Below, in pieces: positions 8,511-17,472 of a stretch of 64,000 bases of DNA (its first letter is position 1; each line of letters starts with the position of its first letter). Source of the stretch: Xanthobacter autotrophicus (GTDB taxonomy: Bacteria; Pseudomonadota; Alphaproteobacteria; Rhizobiales; Xanthobacteraceae); NCBI RefSeq assembly GCF_029991245.1, contig NZ_JAIVFO010000003.1, forward strand, positions 1 through 64,000, written 5' to 3'. Under the pieces are notes generated by a model. That model was not told where the DNA came from. It made no database searches and was given only the letters and a program-made list of their open reading frames with translations. The position numbers and the translations under genes are program-made.

Positions 8511-9452
8511 TCAGTCGGCTCCGCCCTGCTGCCACTTGCGGCGCTGCAGGCCGAAATAGCTGAACAGGATGGCCCCCAGCAGGAACGGGATCATGGCCAC
8601 CGCGATGGCCGCGCCCTCGCCCAGCGAGCCGCCGGGAATGGCGCGCTGGAAGGAGAGCGTCGCCATCAGGTGGGTAGAGTTCAGCGGCCCGCCGCGGGTC
8701 AGCACGTAGATGAGCTGGAAGTCGGTGAAGGTGAACAGCACCGAGAAGGTCATCACCACCGCGATGATGGGCGAGAGCATGGGCAGCGTGATGTAGCGGA
8801 AGCGCTGCCAGTTGGTGGCGCCGTCCAGCGTCGCCGCCTCGTGGAGCGAGGGCGAGATGGTCTGCAGGCCGGCCAGCAGCGAGATGGCGACGAAGGGGAT
8901 GCCGCGCCACACATTGGCGGCGATCACCGAGGCGCGGGCGTTGGCCACGTCGCCGAGGAAGTTGATGGGCGCGGAGATCAGCCCCATCTTGATGAGCGCC
9001 CAGGAAATGATCGAATACTGGCTGTCGAAGATCCACCAGAAGGCGATGGCCGAGAGCACGGTGGGCACCACCCACGGCAGCAGCACCACGGCGCGGAAGA
9101 AGGCCTTGAACGGCATGTTCTCGTTCAGGAGCAGCGCCAGCCACAGGCCGAGCGCGAACTTCAGGATCGAGGCCGCGACCGTGTAGAGGATGGTGTTGAA
9201 CACCACCAGCCAGAACAGGCTGTCGCCCATGAGCGACGCGTAGTTCTCCAGGCCGATGAAGACACCGGGGCTACCGATCCGCGTGTCGGTGAAGCCGAGC
9301 CAGACGCCGAGCCCCAGCGGATAGGTGAGGAAGAACAGCAGGAACACGGCGGCCGGCAGCATGAAGAGGATGCCGATCACATGCCGGCCCTGGCCGATGC
9401 CGGCCCAGAAGGACCGTGAGGGGGACGGCTCGGTCGCAGTGACGTTGGCCAT
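8511..9452 (-). CDS. Carbohydrate ABC transporter permease (MalF type)
   Basis: Inner-membrane permease of 313 residues, the first of two in this cluster. Membrane segments include HVIGILFMLPAAVFLLFFLT near residue 25. The EAA-type loop EAATLDGATNWQRFRYITLP is near residue 220, and the C-terminus is FGLQRRKWQQ. The frame extends to 9644, but residues before MANVTATEPSPSRS are low-complexity and derive from intergenic palindromes. The ATG at 9452 has GGAGATC upstream and gives a normal family length. It works with the second permease as the membrane channel of the importer. Confidence 0.92.
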   Translation of the reverse strand: MANVTATEPSPSRSFWAGIGQGRHVIGILFMLPAAVFLLFFLTYPLGLGVWLGFTDTRIGSPGVFIGLENYASLMGDSLFWLVVFNTILYTVAASILKFALGLWLALLLNENMPFKAFFRAVVLLPWVVPTVLSAIAFWWIFDSQYSIISWALIKMGLISAPINFLGDVANARASVIAANVWRGIPFVAISLLAGLQTISPSLHEAATLDGATNWQRFRYITLPMLSPIIAVVMTFSVLFTFTDFQLIYVLTRGGPLNSTHLMATLSFQRAIPGGSLGEGAAIAVAMIPFLLGAILFSYFGLQRRKWQQGGAD

Positions 9453-9553
9453 GGAAGGGATCTCCGGAGGGTCTTTGCTTCTGGCCGCTCCCCTTCGCGG
9501 GAAGGGGACAGCGGCGCGGCTTTTGGCCAGCCGCCTCAGCGTTTCGGGGAAAG

Positions 9554-9577
9554 CCCTCTCCCGCTTGCGGGGGAGGG
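9554..9577. repeat. CCCTC-type extragenic palindrome
   Basis: Near-perfect palindrome with arms CCCTCTCCC and GGGGGAGGG around GCTTGC, in the 300-bp gap between the binding protein and first permease genes. It is the same type as the palindrome at 8433-8456. A second short CCCCTTCGCGGGAAGGGG hairpin lies at about 9490-9507. Confidence 0.65.
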
Positions 9578-9632
9578 GTGGGAGGGGGCGCACCTCAACG
9601 CCCGCTCCCGCCTTGCCGGGTTCGCTCCCAGC

Positions 9633-9686
9633 GGATGCTCCCAAAGGGATGCTCCCAAAGGGATGCTCCCAAGGGGGGCTCCCAAG
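9633..9686. repeat. Tandem 14-bp repeat
   Basis: Three head-to-tail copies of GGATGCTCCCAAAG (9633-9646, 9647-9660, 9661-9674, the last ending AAGG) plus one degenerate copy. It lies in the gap between the binding protein stop and the first permease start and encodes nothing recognisable. Confidence 0.8.
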
Positions 9687-9755
9687 GGAACCGAAGCCGG
9701 AACCGTCCGGCTTCGGGCGGGAGAGGCAGGCCGCCGAGGAGAAAGGCTCCCCGCC

Positions 9756-11069
9756 TCAGCGGTAGATGCGCTCGGCGCGCTGCTGGGCGCGCTTGGCGGC
9801 GTCTTCCGGGGTGCGCTGGCCGGTGGAGGCTTCCGCCACCATGTCCACCACGATCCAGTCCGCCATGGCCGCCGCCGACTTGGGCCCGAGCGGACCGGCA
9901 TAGCCGTTGGGCTGGAGGGTATCGGAGGCCCTGGAATAGGCGGCGTGGATGGGCTTGGAGGTCCACACCGGGTTGCTGGCGAACGCCTTCAGCGTCTGGC
10001 AGCAATAGGCGCTCGCGCCGGTCAGCCAGGCGTTGTACTGCGGCGCGTCGAACATGAAGGACAGGTAGGCCTGCGCCGCCTTCGGATACTTGGTGTACTT
10101 GAAGATGCAGGCCTGCGTGGTCTGGTGCAGTTCCACCGATTTGCCCACCGGCCCGATGGGGAAGTTGGTGGACCGCATGTCCGCCGCCATGTCGGCGAGC
10201 TTGGGATCGTTGGCCGCCGCGTAATAGACCGACACGCCGTTCGCCGTCACCGCCAGGTCGCCGGCGATGAAGGCGCGGTTGTTGTTCACGTCGAGCCAGC
10301 TCTCGGTGCCGGGAATGAAGGTCTTGTACAGTTCGGCGGCGTAGCGCAGGCCGGCGACGGTCTCCGGCGAGTTGAGCACCACCTTGCCGTTCTCGTCGAC
10401 CATGCGGCCGCCATGGCTCCACAGGATCCAGTGGCAGTAATTGTTGCCGTCGCCGACCCCGTGGCCCAGCGTGAAGCCCATGGGGTGGTTGATGGCCTTG
10501 AGCGCCTTGCCCAGCTCCAGCAGGCCCTTGGTGTCCTTGGGGAACTCGCTGAAGCCGGCCTGCTTCACCCAGCTGTCGCGATAGACCACCGCGTTGCCGA
10601 TGGTAGCCAGCGGCAGGGCGACGAAGCGCTTGTTGACCTGGGCATAGACCTCGTTGCCCGGATAGTAGCCGCCGTACTTCGCGGCAAGGCCCTGGGCGAG
10701 GTCGGTCACGTCGAGCAGCTTGTCGGGATACTGCTGGGCATCGTCGAACCAGACCCAGACCATGTCGGGGCCGGAGCCCACGTTCGCGGCCACGGCGGCC
10801 TTGGGACGGATGTCCTCCCAGCTTTCCTTGTCGATGCGCACCTCGATGCCGGTGGCCTCGGTGAACTTCTTGGTATTGGCGATCCAGGCATCCTCCTCGC
10901 CCTTCACGAAGGGCGACCAGCGCAGGAGGCGCAGGGAGGCGCCGGGTTCCGGCTCGAACTTGGGCATGGACTGGCCGAGGGCCGGCGTGCCGCCCAGGAA
11001 GGGCAGGGCCATGCTGCCGGCTGCGAGACCGGCGCCGCCCATGAGCACGTCGCGTCTGGAAAGGGTCAT
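9756..11069 (-). CDS. Extracellular solute-binding protein with Tat signal (CUT1-type)
   Basis: A 437-residue periplasmic binding protein of the family that serves CUT1 importers. The N-terminus MTLSRRDVLMGGAGLAAG carries a twin-arginine motif (SRRDVL) followed by a hydrophobic stretch and an ALGQ cleavage-like site, so it should be exported folded. The body has the family pattern ATGIEVRIDKESWEDIRPKA, then GPDMVWVWFDDAQQYP. It delivers its ligand to the two permeases encoded downstream on the same strand. The 300-bp gap after it, with palindromes, may let it be made in excess of the membrane subunits, as in mal-type operons; that is inference. Confidence 0.92.
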   Translation of the reverse strand: MTLSRRDVLMGGAGLAAGSMALPFLGGTPALGQSMPKFEPEPGASLRLLRWSPFVKGEEDAWIANTKKFTEATGIEVRIDKESWEDIRPKAAVAANVGSGPDMVWVWFDDAQQYPDKLLDVTDLAQGLAAKYGGYYPGNEVYAQVNKRFVALPLATIGNAVVYRDSWVKQAGFSEFPKDTKGLLELGKALKAINHPMGFTLGHGVGDGNNYCHWILWSHGGRMVDENGKVVLNSPETVAGLRYAAELYKTFIPGTESWLDVNNNRAFIAGDLAVTANGVSVYYAAANDPKLADMAADMRSTNFPIGPVGKSVELHQTTQACIFKYTKYPKAAQAYLSFMFDAPQYNAWLTGASAYCCQTLKAFASNPVWTSKPIHAAYSRASDTLQPNGYAGPLGPKSAAAMADWIVVDMVAEASTGQRTPEDAAKRAQQRAERIYR

Positions 11070-11195
11070 GTGTCTTCCTCCCGTGAAGATGCGTTTATTC
11101 TGGCGTGCGGGCAGTTCTGGTGCGGCCCTGGCATTGTAGATTGGCGTCGCCGGGCCGTCTTTGCTGCCGTCCTGAGTGTGACAGGCTTGAGTGTG

Positions 11196-12272
<1,077 letters not shown>

Positions 12273-12589
12273 GAAGCGTCCTCTCCCTCGTGTTCGCCAG
12301 CGCGCCGGGCGGATATCCGTCCGCCTTCAACGTCGCGCGTGATCTTCATTCTGTTTCTTGGGTCCCTTTGGGGAACCTTACGCCCGTTTCGTGACGCGGC
12401 GCGATCATGGTGAAAGCCGCAGCCGGGATCAAGAGGGAATTTAAAACGATTGAACTTTCATTGAACGCCCCCGTGCGATGGGGCTAAACAGGGGTTGCAC
12501 CCGGCCGGCGCCGGGATACCTTGCGACCGTTTCCCTGGCCCTCGGCATGGGTCCTGGGCCAGATCCGCCAGTGGGAACAGAGACCTGCC
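12273..12589. promoter_or_regulatory. Divergent promoter region, ABC cluster / hydroxyacid dehydrogenase
   Basis: A 317-bp non-coding gap between divergently transcribed genes. It contains an AT-richer stretch (about 12430-12470, with AATTTAAAACGATTGAAC) that is the best place for promoters. I see no clear operator palindrome. Confidence 0.5.
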
Positions 12590-13546
12590 ATGACCGATCA
12601 AGCCCGCCCCGCCGTCCTCCTGACCGGCCCCGTGATGGAGGAGGTGGTGGAGCGCCAGCTCGCCGCCCGCTTCGACCTCCTACCCCTGGACGGGCTTTCC
12701 GACGCCACCGCCGGCGCGGTGTGCGCCCTTGCCACGCGCGGCAAGGGGCGGGTGGACGAGGCGCTGATGGCGCGCCTGCCCAATCTGCGGATCGTGGGCA
12801 ATTTCGGCGTCGGCTACGATACGGTGGATGCGGTCGCCGCCGCCCGGCGCGGCGTGATTGTCACCAACACGCCCGATGTACTGAACGAGGAGGTGGCGGA
12901 TCTCACCCTCGGCCTGCTGCTCGCCACCGTGCGGCAGATCCCCCAGGCCGACCGCTTCGTGCGCGACGGCCGCTGGCTGAAGGGGGCCTATCCGCTCGGG
13001 CCGACCTTGCGCGGGCGCACCGTGGGCATCGTCGGCATGGGCCGCATCGGCAAGGCCATCGCCCGGCGGCTGGACGCTTTTGGGGTGCCGGTCGCCTACC
13101 ACAGCCGGCGCCAGCAGCCGGACGTGGACCGGCCCTATTACGCGAGCCTGCTCGACATGGCTCGCGACGTGAGCGTGCTGGTGGTCATCGTGCCCGGCGG
13201 GGCCGCCACCCGTCATCTGGTGGATGCGGCCGTGCTCGCCGCGCTGGGGCCGGACGGCATTCTCATCAACGTTGCCCGCGGCACCGTGGTGGACGAGGCG
13301 GCGCTGCTCGACGCGCTGCAATCCCGGGCCCTCCTGGCCGCCGGCCTCGATGTGTTCGAGCAGGAGCCCCATGTTCCGGAGGCCTTCTTCGGCCTCGACA
13401 ACGTGGTGCTGCTGCCGCACGTGGGCTCGTCGACGCACCATACCCGTGCCGCCATGGGCCAGCTGGTGGTGGACAACATCCTTGCCGTCATGGACGGCAA
13501 GGGGCCGCTGACCCCGGTGGCGGAGACCCCCTGGCCGAAGGCGTGA
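12590..13546 (+). CDS. D-isomer specific 2-hydroxyacid dehydrogenase (glyoxylate/hydroxypyruvate reductase-like)
   Basis: A 318-residue NAD(P)-dependent dehydrogenase that reduces 2-keto acids to D-2-hydroxy acids. Visible features: the nucleotide-binding loop GMGRIGKAIARRLDAFG near residue 155, the substrate Arg in NVARGTVVDEAAL, the Glu in DVFEQEP, and the catalytic His in LLPHVGSST. The frame runs further upstream, but the ATG at 12590 (MTDQARPAVLLTGP) gives the usual family N-terminus. It is divergent from the sugar importer, so it may act on something that transporter brings in. GhrB-like glyoxylate or hydroxypyruvate reduction is the likeliest reaction; the exact substrate is unknown. 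Confidence 0.9.
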   Translation: MTDQARPAVLLTGPVMEEVVERQLAARFDLLPLDGLSDATAGAVCALATRGKGRVDEALMARLPNLRIVGNFGVGYDTVDAVAAARRGVIVTNTPDVLNEEVADLTLGLLLATVRQIPQADRFVRDGRWLKGAYPLGPTLRGRTVGIVGMGRIGKAIARRLDAFGVPVAYHSRRQQPDVDRPYYASLLDMARDVSVLVVIVPGGAATRHLVDAAVLAALGPDGILINVARGTVVDEAALLDALQSRALLAAGLDVFEQEPHVPEAFFGLDNVVLLPHVGSSTHHTRAAMGQLVVDNILAVMDGKGPLTPVAETPWPKA

Positions 13547-13699
13547 AGCGCGTTTCGGCGGCCCGTCCGGGCCTGGAAGGGCGTGTGGTCTGTCTGGCGG
13601 ACGCGGGTCACCGGACCGCGATCGCGCTCTCGCGCCGGGGGGTGAACCGGCACCCCGAAAGTGGTAGCGTTTGGGCTCGTGTTCGGCATCGAGGGCAGG

Positions 13700-14581
13700 A
13701 TGGCTCGACGGCATATGGGTCTTGCGGCGATGCTGGTGCTGGGCGCGCAGATGGGCGCCACGCAGCCGGGTGCCACCCACGAGCGTGCCACTCAGGTGCG
13801 CGTCACTCAGGTGCGCGCCGACGCCGTCGGCGCGGGCATGGGTCCGGTCCTGGCCGGCGCCCAGCTGGCGCAGCGTGGCGATGCGCCGCCGTCCGGCCCC
13901 ACAGCGCCTGCTGCGGCGCCGCGTCCGCCGGCCCCTCCGCGGCTCGATCCCGCGGTGCGGGACGCCGGTGCGCGGCTCGCCGCACCGTTTCGGCTGGCCA
14001 ACGCCGACGGCTCTCGGTCCTGTCCCTTCGCGCTGAAGGCGGAGCCTGCCGGACCGGGGCTTGCGGTGGAGTTTGATCGGCAGGCCTGCGCCATCATCGG
14101 CTTTTCCGCGCAGGTGGCAGCCTGGCTGCCCGACCCCTCCGGCTCCCTGCGCCTGCTCAACGCCCAGGGCCGCACCGTGGCGGAGTTCACGGAAGCCACC
14201 AACGGCAGCTACGAAGCGCTCAGGGAAGGCGACGGGGTCTATTTCCTCGCCAATCCGGCGGCCGCCGACGAGGACACCGGGATCAAGGTGGAAGAGGTCG
14301 TGGGCGAATGGGACCTCGCCCGGCAGGCGGGCACGCCGGTGTGCCGCTGGACCCTGCTGGACCAGCCCGCAACCAAGGGTAATGGCAAGGCGCTCGCCAT
14401 CGCGTCGGGGTGCGATGCGGCGCTGCTGCGCTTCGGCCCCGTGGCGTGGGACATCGAGGGCGGCAATATCCTGGTGCGGGGCGACACCGACACCGCCGTG
14501 ATCCGCTTCGCGCGGCAGGAAGACGGGGGCTGGGCACGGACCCCGGAGCGTGGCCGGCCGCTGCTCATGAGCCGGCCCTGA
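13700..14581 (+). CDS. Secreted protein with two AprI/Inh-type protease-inhibitor domains
   Basis: A 293-residue protein with a signal-like N-terminus (MARRHMGLAAMLVLG), a Pro/Ala-rich linker (about 65-95), and two similar beta-rich repeats. The second repeat shows the AprI/Inh pattern best: GEWDLARQAG, CRWTLL, GCDAALLRFGPVAWD, then GWARTPERGRPLLMS. The first repeat has SCPFALKAEP and QACAIIGFSAQVAAWLP. Members inhibit secreted metalloproteases or are outer-membrane proteins (Omp19 type in Brucella). The frame extends to a GTG at 13661, but the ATG at 13700 has GAGG close upstream and a signal peptide follows at once. No lipobox Cys is visible. The TGA stop lies inside a dispersed repeat copy. 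Confidence 0.7.
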   Translation: MARRHMGLAAMLVLGAQMGATQPGATHERATQVRVTQVRADAVGAGMGPVLAGAQLAQRGDAPPSGPTAPAAAPRPPAPPRLDPAVRDAGARLAAPFRLANADGSRSCPFALKAEPAGPGLAVEFDRQACAIIGFSAQVAAWLPDPSGSLRLLNAQGRTVAEFTEATNGSYEALREGDGVYFLANPAAADEDTGIKVEEVVGEWDLARQAGTPVCRWTLLDQPATKGNGKALAIASGCDAALLRFGPVAWDIEGGNILVRGDTDTAVIRFARQEDGGWARTPERGRPLLMSRP

Positions 14582-14635
14582 TATCACCGGCCCATGAGCG
14601 GGTCTCATGGGCCATGGGCCAAGCCCGCGCGGCGC
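14579..14635 (-). repeat. Dispersed intergenic repeat, copy B (partial)
   Basis: Reverse-oriented half copy. It begins TGATATCACCGGCCCATGAG, where the TGA is the stop of the upstream gene, and carries the shared GGCCAAGCCCGCGCGGCG block, after which similarity is lost. It has the same stop-codon relationship as copies A and D. Confidence 0.7.
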
Positions 14636-14639
14636 CCGG

Positions 14640-14971
14640 TCCTGGCAGCAGCTGGAACCCGTCTTAAGATCCGCTTTCCGGATACCCCCCGTCCGCAGCG
14701 ACTCGCTGTGGCGCCGACGCGTCACCGGCCAGGGCATGGCGTATTAAGATACCTTTTCAGGGGCCTTCAAAGTCCTCCAGCGTCATATGTTTTTCGTGTC
14801 AGGAACCGGTGCCATAGCCGTTTCACCGGAGTGCGTTGCATCTTCGCAACACAGAAATCCAGCATTCATGCGGGTTTGCCCAATTGGGTAGCAACTGCTG
14901 CCTGAATTTTCCCATTGGACATGAGGCAGCAACCTGATTTTTATCAATCTAAATCGCTGCGGGGTACCGTT
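14640..14971 (+). promoter_or_regulatory. AT-richer leader of the porin gene
   Basis: About 330 bp without a gene, clearly AT-richer than its surroundings. It includes a short ATCCG/CGGAT hairpin near 14670 and a TGCTGCC/GGCAGCA inverted pair (about 14897 and 14925) in the probable 5' untranslated region. A highly expressed porin promoter is expected here; no exact element is assigned. Confidence 0.4.
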
Positions 14972-15889
14972 ATGAAGAAGTTTGCAGTCGTTGCCGCCTC
15001 TCTGCTCCTGGCCGGAGCCGCTAACGCGGCCGACCTCAGCTCGCCGATGCCGGCGAAGGCTGTTCCGGCTCCCGTGGCTCCGCTCTGGGATATCGCCTTC
15101 GGCGTGACCGGTACGTCGGACTACCTCTTCCGCGGTATCAGCCAGACCAACAATAACCCCGCCATCCAGGGCTTCGTCGAGCTGCAGCTGTTCGACTGGG
15201 TGTACTTCAACGTGTGGGCGTCCAACCAGAACTGGGTGAACACCACCATTGACGGCCTGGGCTACAGCAACGGCAACAGCTCGCTGGAAGTCGATTTCGC
15301 GGGCGGCCTGCGCCACACCTGGGGCAACTTCGGCCTCGACGTCGGCGCGGTCTACTACACCTATCCCGGCAGCAGCTCCAGCCTTGACCCGTTCACCGGC
15401 CTGAACACCGGACCCGGCTCCAGCGACTTCAACTACTGGGAAATCTATGCCAAGCCGACCTACACGGTCGCGCCCTGGCTGACCCTCGGCCTGAACCTCT
15501 ACTGGACCAGCGACTTCGCTTCCACCGGCACGGACGGCACCGCCCTTTCGGGGACCGTGAAGGTTCCGCTCCCCTCCTTCGGCCCCGGCGAAGCCTTCGG
15601 CTGGTATGCCTCTGGCGAGTTCGGCCATCAGTGGCTGTCCACCAGCGCCTACAATTATGAGGTCAGCTACCTCTTCACGGACCTGACCTACATCCAGACC
15701 ATCCCGGGCTATAACTGGTGGAACGTGGGCGTCGCCTTCACCTACAAGGCCGCCACCCTCGACCTGCGCTATTCCGGCACCGACCTGAGCGATGACGATT
15801 GCGGCTTCATGATCAGCAACGTCAACGCCTGCGGCAACAAGTTCCTTGCGACCCTGTCGTTCGCGACCTCGCTGAACGCCCTGAAGTGA
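14972..15889 (+). CDS. TorF-family putative porin
   Basis: A 305-residue outer-membrane beta-barrel of the TorF / TIGR02001 type. It starts with a clear Sec signal (MKKFAVVAASLLLAGAANA, cleavage before ADL). The diagnostic segment FGVTGTSDYLFRGISQTNN follows a short Pro-rich linker, then come alternating aromatic strands and a final barrel strand KFLATLSFATSLNALK. Members are proposed small-solute porins; the precise substrate is unknown. The frame extends 57 bases upstream, but the signal peptide fixes the ATG at 14972. It is a single-gene unit with its own leader and terminator. Confidence 0.88.
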   Translation: MKKFAVVAASLLLAGAANAADLSSPMPAKAVPAPVAPLWDIAFGVTGTSDYLFRGISQTNNNPAIQGFVELQLFDWVYFNVWASNQNWVNTTIDGLGYSNGNSSLEVDFAGGLRHTWGNFGLDVGAVYYTYPGSSSSLDPFTGLNTGPGSSDFNYWEIYAKPTYTVAPWLTLGLNLYWTSDFASTGTDGTALSGTVKVPLPSFGPGEAFGWYASGEFGHQWLSTSAYNYEVSYLFTDLTYIQTIPGYNWWNVGVAFTYKAATLDLRYSGTDLSDDDCGFMISNVNACGNKFLATLSFATSLNALK

Positions 15890-15915
15890 TCTGAACCCGC
15901 GTCCCTGACGCCTGA

Positions 15916-15950
15916 AGGCGCCGCGCCAACCGCGCGGCGCCTTTTTCTTT
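15916..15950 (+). terminator. Rho-independent terminator of the porin gene
   Basis: Perfect 11-bp stem (AGGCGCCGCGC at 15916-15926, GCGCGGCGCCT at 15932-15942), loop CAACC, followed by TTTTCTTTG. The hairpin starts 27 bases after the porin stop. Confidence 0.92.
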
Positions 15951-16030
15951 GTCTCTCGCCTTCTTTGTCCTCTCACCGTGGTAGGGCCGACCCGTTGAGG
16001 GCATGGACGCCCACATGGCCCGGACACTTC

Positions 16031-16120
16031 GTATTCCAACGGCCTCGGTCGCCAACCGGCAGCGCCCGGCGGACCTTGGTCGGCGCCAGGCCGGCTTGAC
16101 CAACGGCCCATGCTCCGAGC
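16031..16120 (+). repeat. Dispersed intergenic repeat, copy C (diverged)
   Basis: Begins GTATTCCAACGGCCTCGGTC and later contains GGCCGGCTTGACCAACGGCC; the order of blocks matches copies A and D, with many substitutions. It sits between the porin terminator and the convergent DUF167 gene. Confidence 0.6.
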
Positions 16121-16152
16121 GCTCCGGGACCCCCGGGCCTATTTCCGCCCGC

Positions 16153-16485
16153 CTATTTCCGCCCCTTGCCGGCGGGGGCCGCCGCGGCCTCGGTGAGGGC
16201 AGCGGCCAGCGCGGTCGCGTTGCCGGCGATACGGAACGTCTTCACCCGGGCCGTGGCGCCGGAGGTGAGCCTGACCTGGGATGCGGCCACGCCTGCCGCC
16301 TGGGCCAGCACGCGGGTGACGGCCGCCGTCGCCGCGCCGTCCTCCGGCGCGGCCTTGACCCGGATCTTCAGGACAGCGCGGCCATCGGACAGTTCCGCGA
16401 CGCCGTCGAGGGCATCGCGGCCGCCCCGCGGGGTGGCGCGCACGCTCACCTCCAGGCCGTCGGGCAGGAGCTTCAGGAACGACAA
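16153..16485 (-). CDS. DUF167 / YggU family protein
   Basis: A 110-residue UPF0235-type protein of unknown function. It has the family core VRATPRGGRDALDG, the LKIRVKAAPEDGAAT segment (family consensus: basic, Pro, acidic, Gly, Ala/Asn), and VRLTSGATARVKTFRI. The last residues are Ala/Lys-rich. It lies 17 bp downstream of the YggT-type gene on the same strand, the same yggT-yggU pairing seen in many proteobacteria. Confidence 0.88.
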   Translation of the reverse strand: MSFLKLLPDGLEVSVRATPRGGRDALDGVAELSDGRAVLKIRVKAAPEDGAATAAVTRVLAQAAGVAASQVRLTSGATARVKTFRIAGNATALAAALTEAAAAPAGKGRK

Positions 16486-16502
16486 CAGGCCCCGCCCGCC
16501 CG

Positions 16503-16793
16503 TCAGAACGCGATGGGGTAGATGTAGTAGGCGATGACCCGCTCGATGAAGAAGATGATCAGGATCAGCACCATGGGCGACAGGTCGAGGCCGCCGAGGT
16601 TGGGCAGGACGGAGCGGATGGGCGCGAGCACCGGCTCGGTGATCCGGTACAGGAACTCGCCCAAGCCGCGGACGAACGAATTGTGGGCGTTCACCACGTT
16701 GAACGCCACGAGCCAGGACAGCACCGCCGAGGCGATGAGCAGCCAGACATAGAGCTGAAGAACGAGAAGGATGACGTCGAGCAGCGCGCGCAT
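16503..16793 (-). CDS. YggT family integral membrane protein
   Basis: A 96-residue membrane protein with two hydrophobic hairpin regions (VILLVLQLYVWLLIASAVLS and LDLSPMVLILIIFFIERVIA) separated by the conserved RITEPVLAPIRSVLPNLGG loop that defines YggT proteins. The function is not firmly known; links to osmotic stress and to cell division and membrane organisation have been proposed for the family. The ATG at 16793 (MRALLDVILL) is preferred over the upstream one at 16829, which adds residues unlike the family. Confidence 0.9.
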   Translation of the reverse strand: MRALLDVILLVLQLYVWLLIASAVLSWLVAFNVVNAHNSFVRGLGEFLYRITEPVLAPIRSVLPNLGGLDLSPMVLILIIFFIERVIAYYIYPIAF

Positions 16794-16906
16794 CGCAGGA
16801 AGGGTCCCCGGGGAGTTGCGCGTCAGCAATAGCCCCCCGAGGCGGTTCCGAACAAGGCCGCAGGCCGTCGCGGCGGCCCGGATGGAGGTTTCCCGCCGGA
16901 CCTGCG

Positions 16907-17134
16907 TCAGCCCGTCGCGTCCCCGTCCCGCGAGCGGCCCGGCTCCGAGAGGGCGCCGGTGCCGGGGGTGCGCTCGGGATCCATCAGGTGAGGCCGGGCG
17001 TGGGGACCGGCGGCGGGAAAGTCGTAGTCCGGCGGTGGCGCCGCAGGGGCCGGACCGCGGGAAACCGGCGCGCGGCCCGGCTTTGCGGCCTTGGGCGCGC
17101 TCTGCCTTGGAAGGGTGTGTTTGTGGGCGGCCAT
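16907..17134 (-). CDS. Small Pro/Ala-rich hypothetical protein
   Basis: A 75-residue basic, Pro-rich protein with no recognised domain. It contains the string PDYDFPAAGPHARPHL followed by a PERTPGTGAL segment, a pattern I have the impression recurs in small alphaproteobacterial proteins but cannot name. The ATG at 17134 has GGAGG seven bases upstream on its strand; the in-frame ATG at 17146 lies within that ribosome-binding region and is less likely. No signal peptide or membrane segment is seen, and a disordered structure is likely. Confidence 0.5.
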   Translation of the reverse strand: MAAHKHTLPRQSAPKAAKPGRAPVSRGPAPAAPPPDYDFPAAGPHARPHLMDPERTPGTGALSEPGRSRDGDATG

Positions 17135-17344
17135 GGCTGCCTCCATGATGTGACCATGATTGGAGACCAACGCTCTTGCCGCCCCTTCCGTTGCAGTGCC
17201 GAATGCGAAAGCGGCGGCATGGCCTTCACGTTTAGGAGGGGTCACGCTTTAAAGGGGTTTTGGCCGGTGCCGGGGCTGACCGCCGCGACCCCGGAGCCTC
17301 TGCTCCAGCGGTGACGACCCATGACGTGCCCGGCTTGCGTGCCA

Positions 17345-17401
17345 CCCTTGAATTGCCGCCCTTGAATTGCGGCCCTTGACGTGCCGGCCTTGACTTGCCG
17401 A
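17345..17401. repeat. Tandem CCCTTGAATTGCCG-type repeats upstream of accA
   Basis: Four head-to-tail units of 14-15 bp: CCCTTGAATTGCCG, CCCTTGAATTGCGG, CCCTTGACGTGCCGG, CCTTGACTTGCCGA. They end 72 bases before the accA start. Each unit contains a TTGAAT/TTGACG-like hexamer resembling a -35 element. They lie in a 338-bp gap otherwise without a gene. Confidence 0.75.
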
Positions 17402-17472
17402 CCCGGCGCGGGCAGCTTCCGGCCCCGTGGGCGGCACCGGCAAGGGGCCTCCTCCAACCTTTACGGACCCTC

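Noticed and set aside
9633-9674. Possible CRISPR array
   Set aside because: The 14-bp units are directly adjacent with no spacers, and no cas genes are present.
12680-14737. A 685-codon minus-strand frame across the hydroxyacid dehydrogenase and AprI-type genes
   Set aside because: It spans two real plus-strand genes and the gap between them; no domain is seen.
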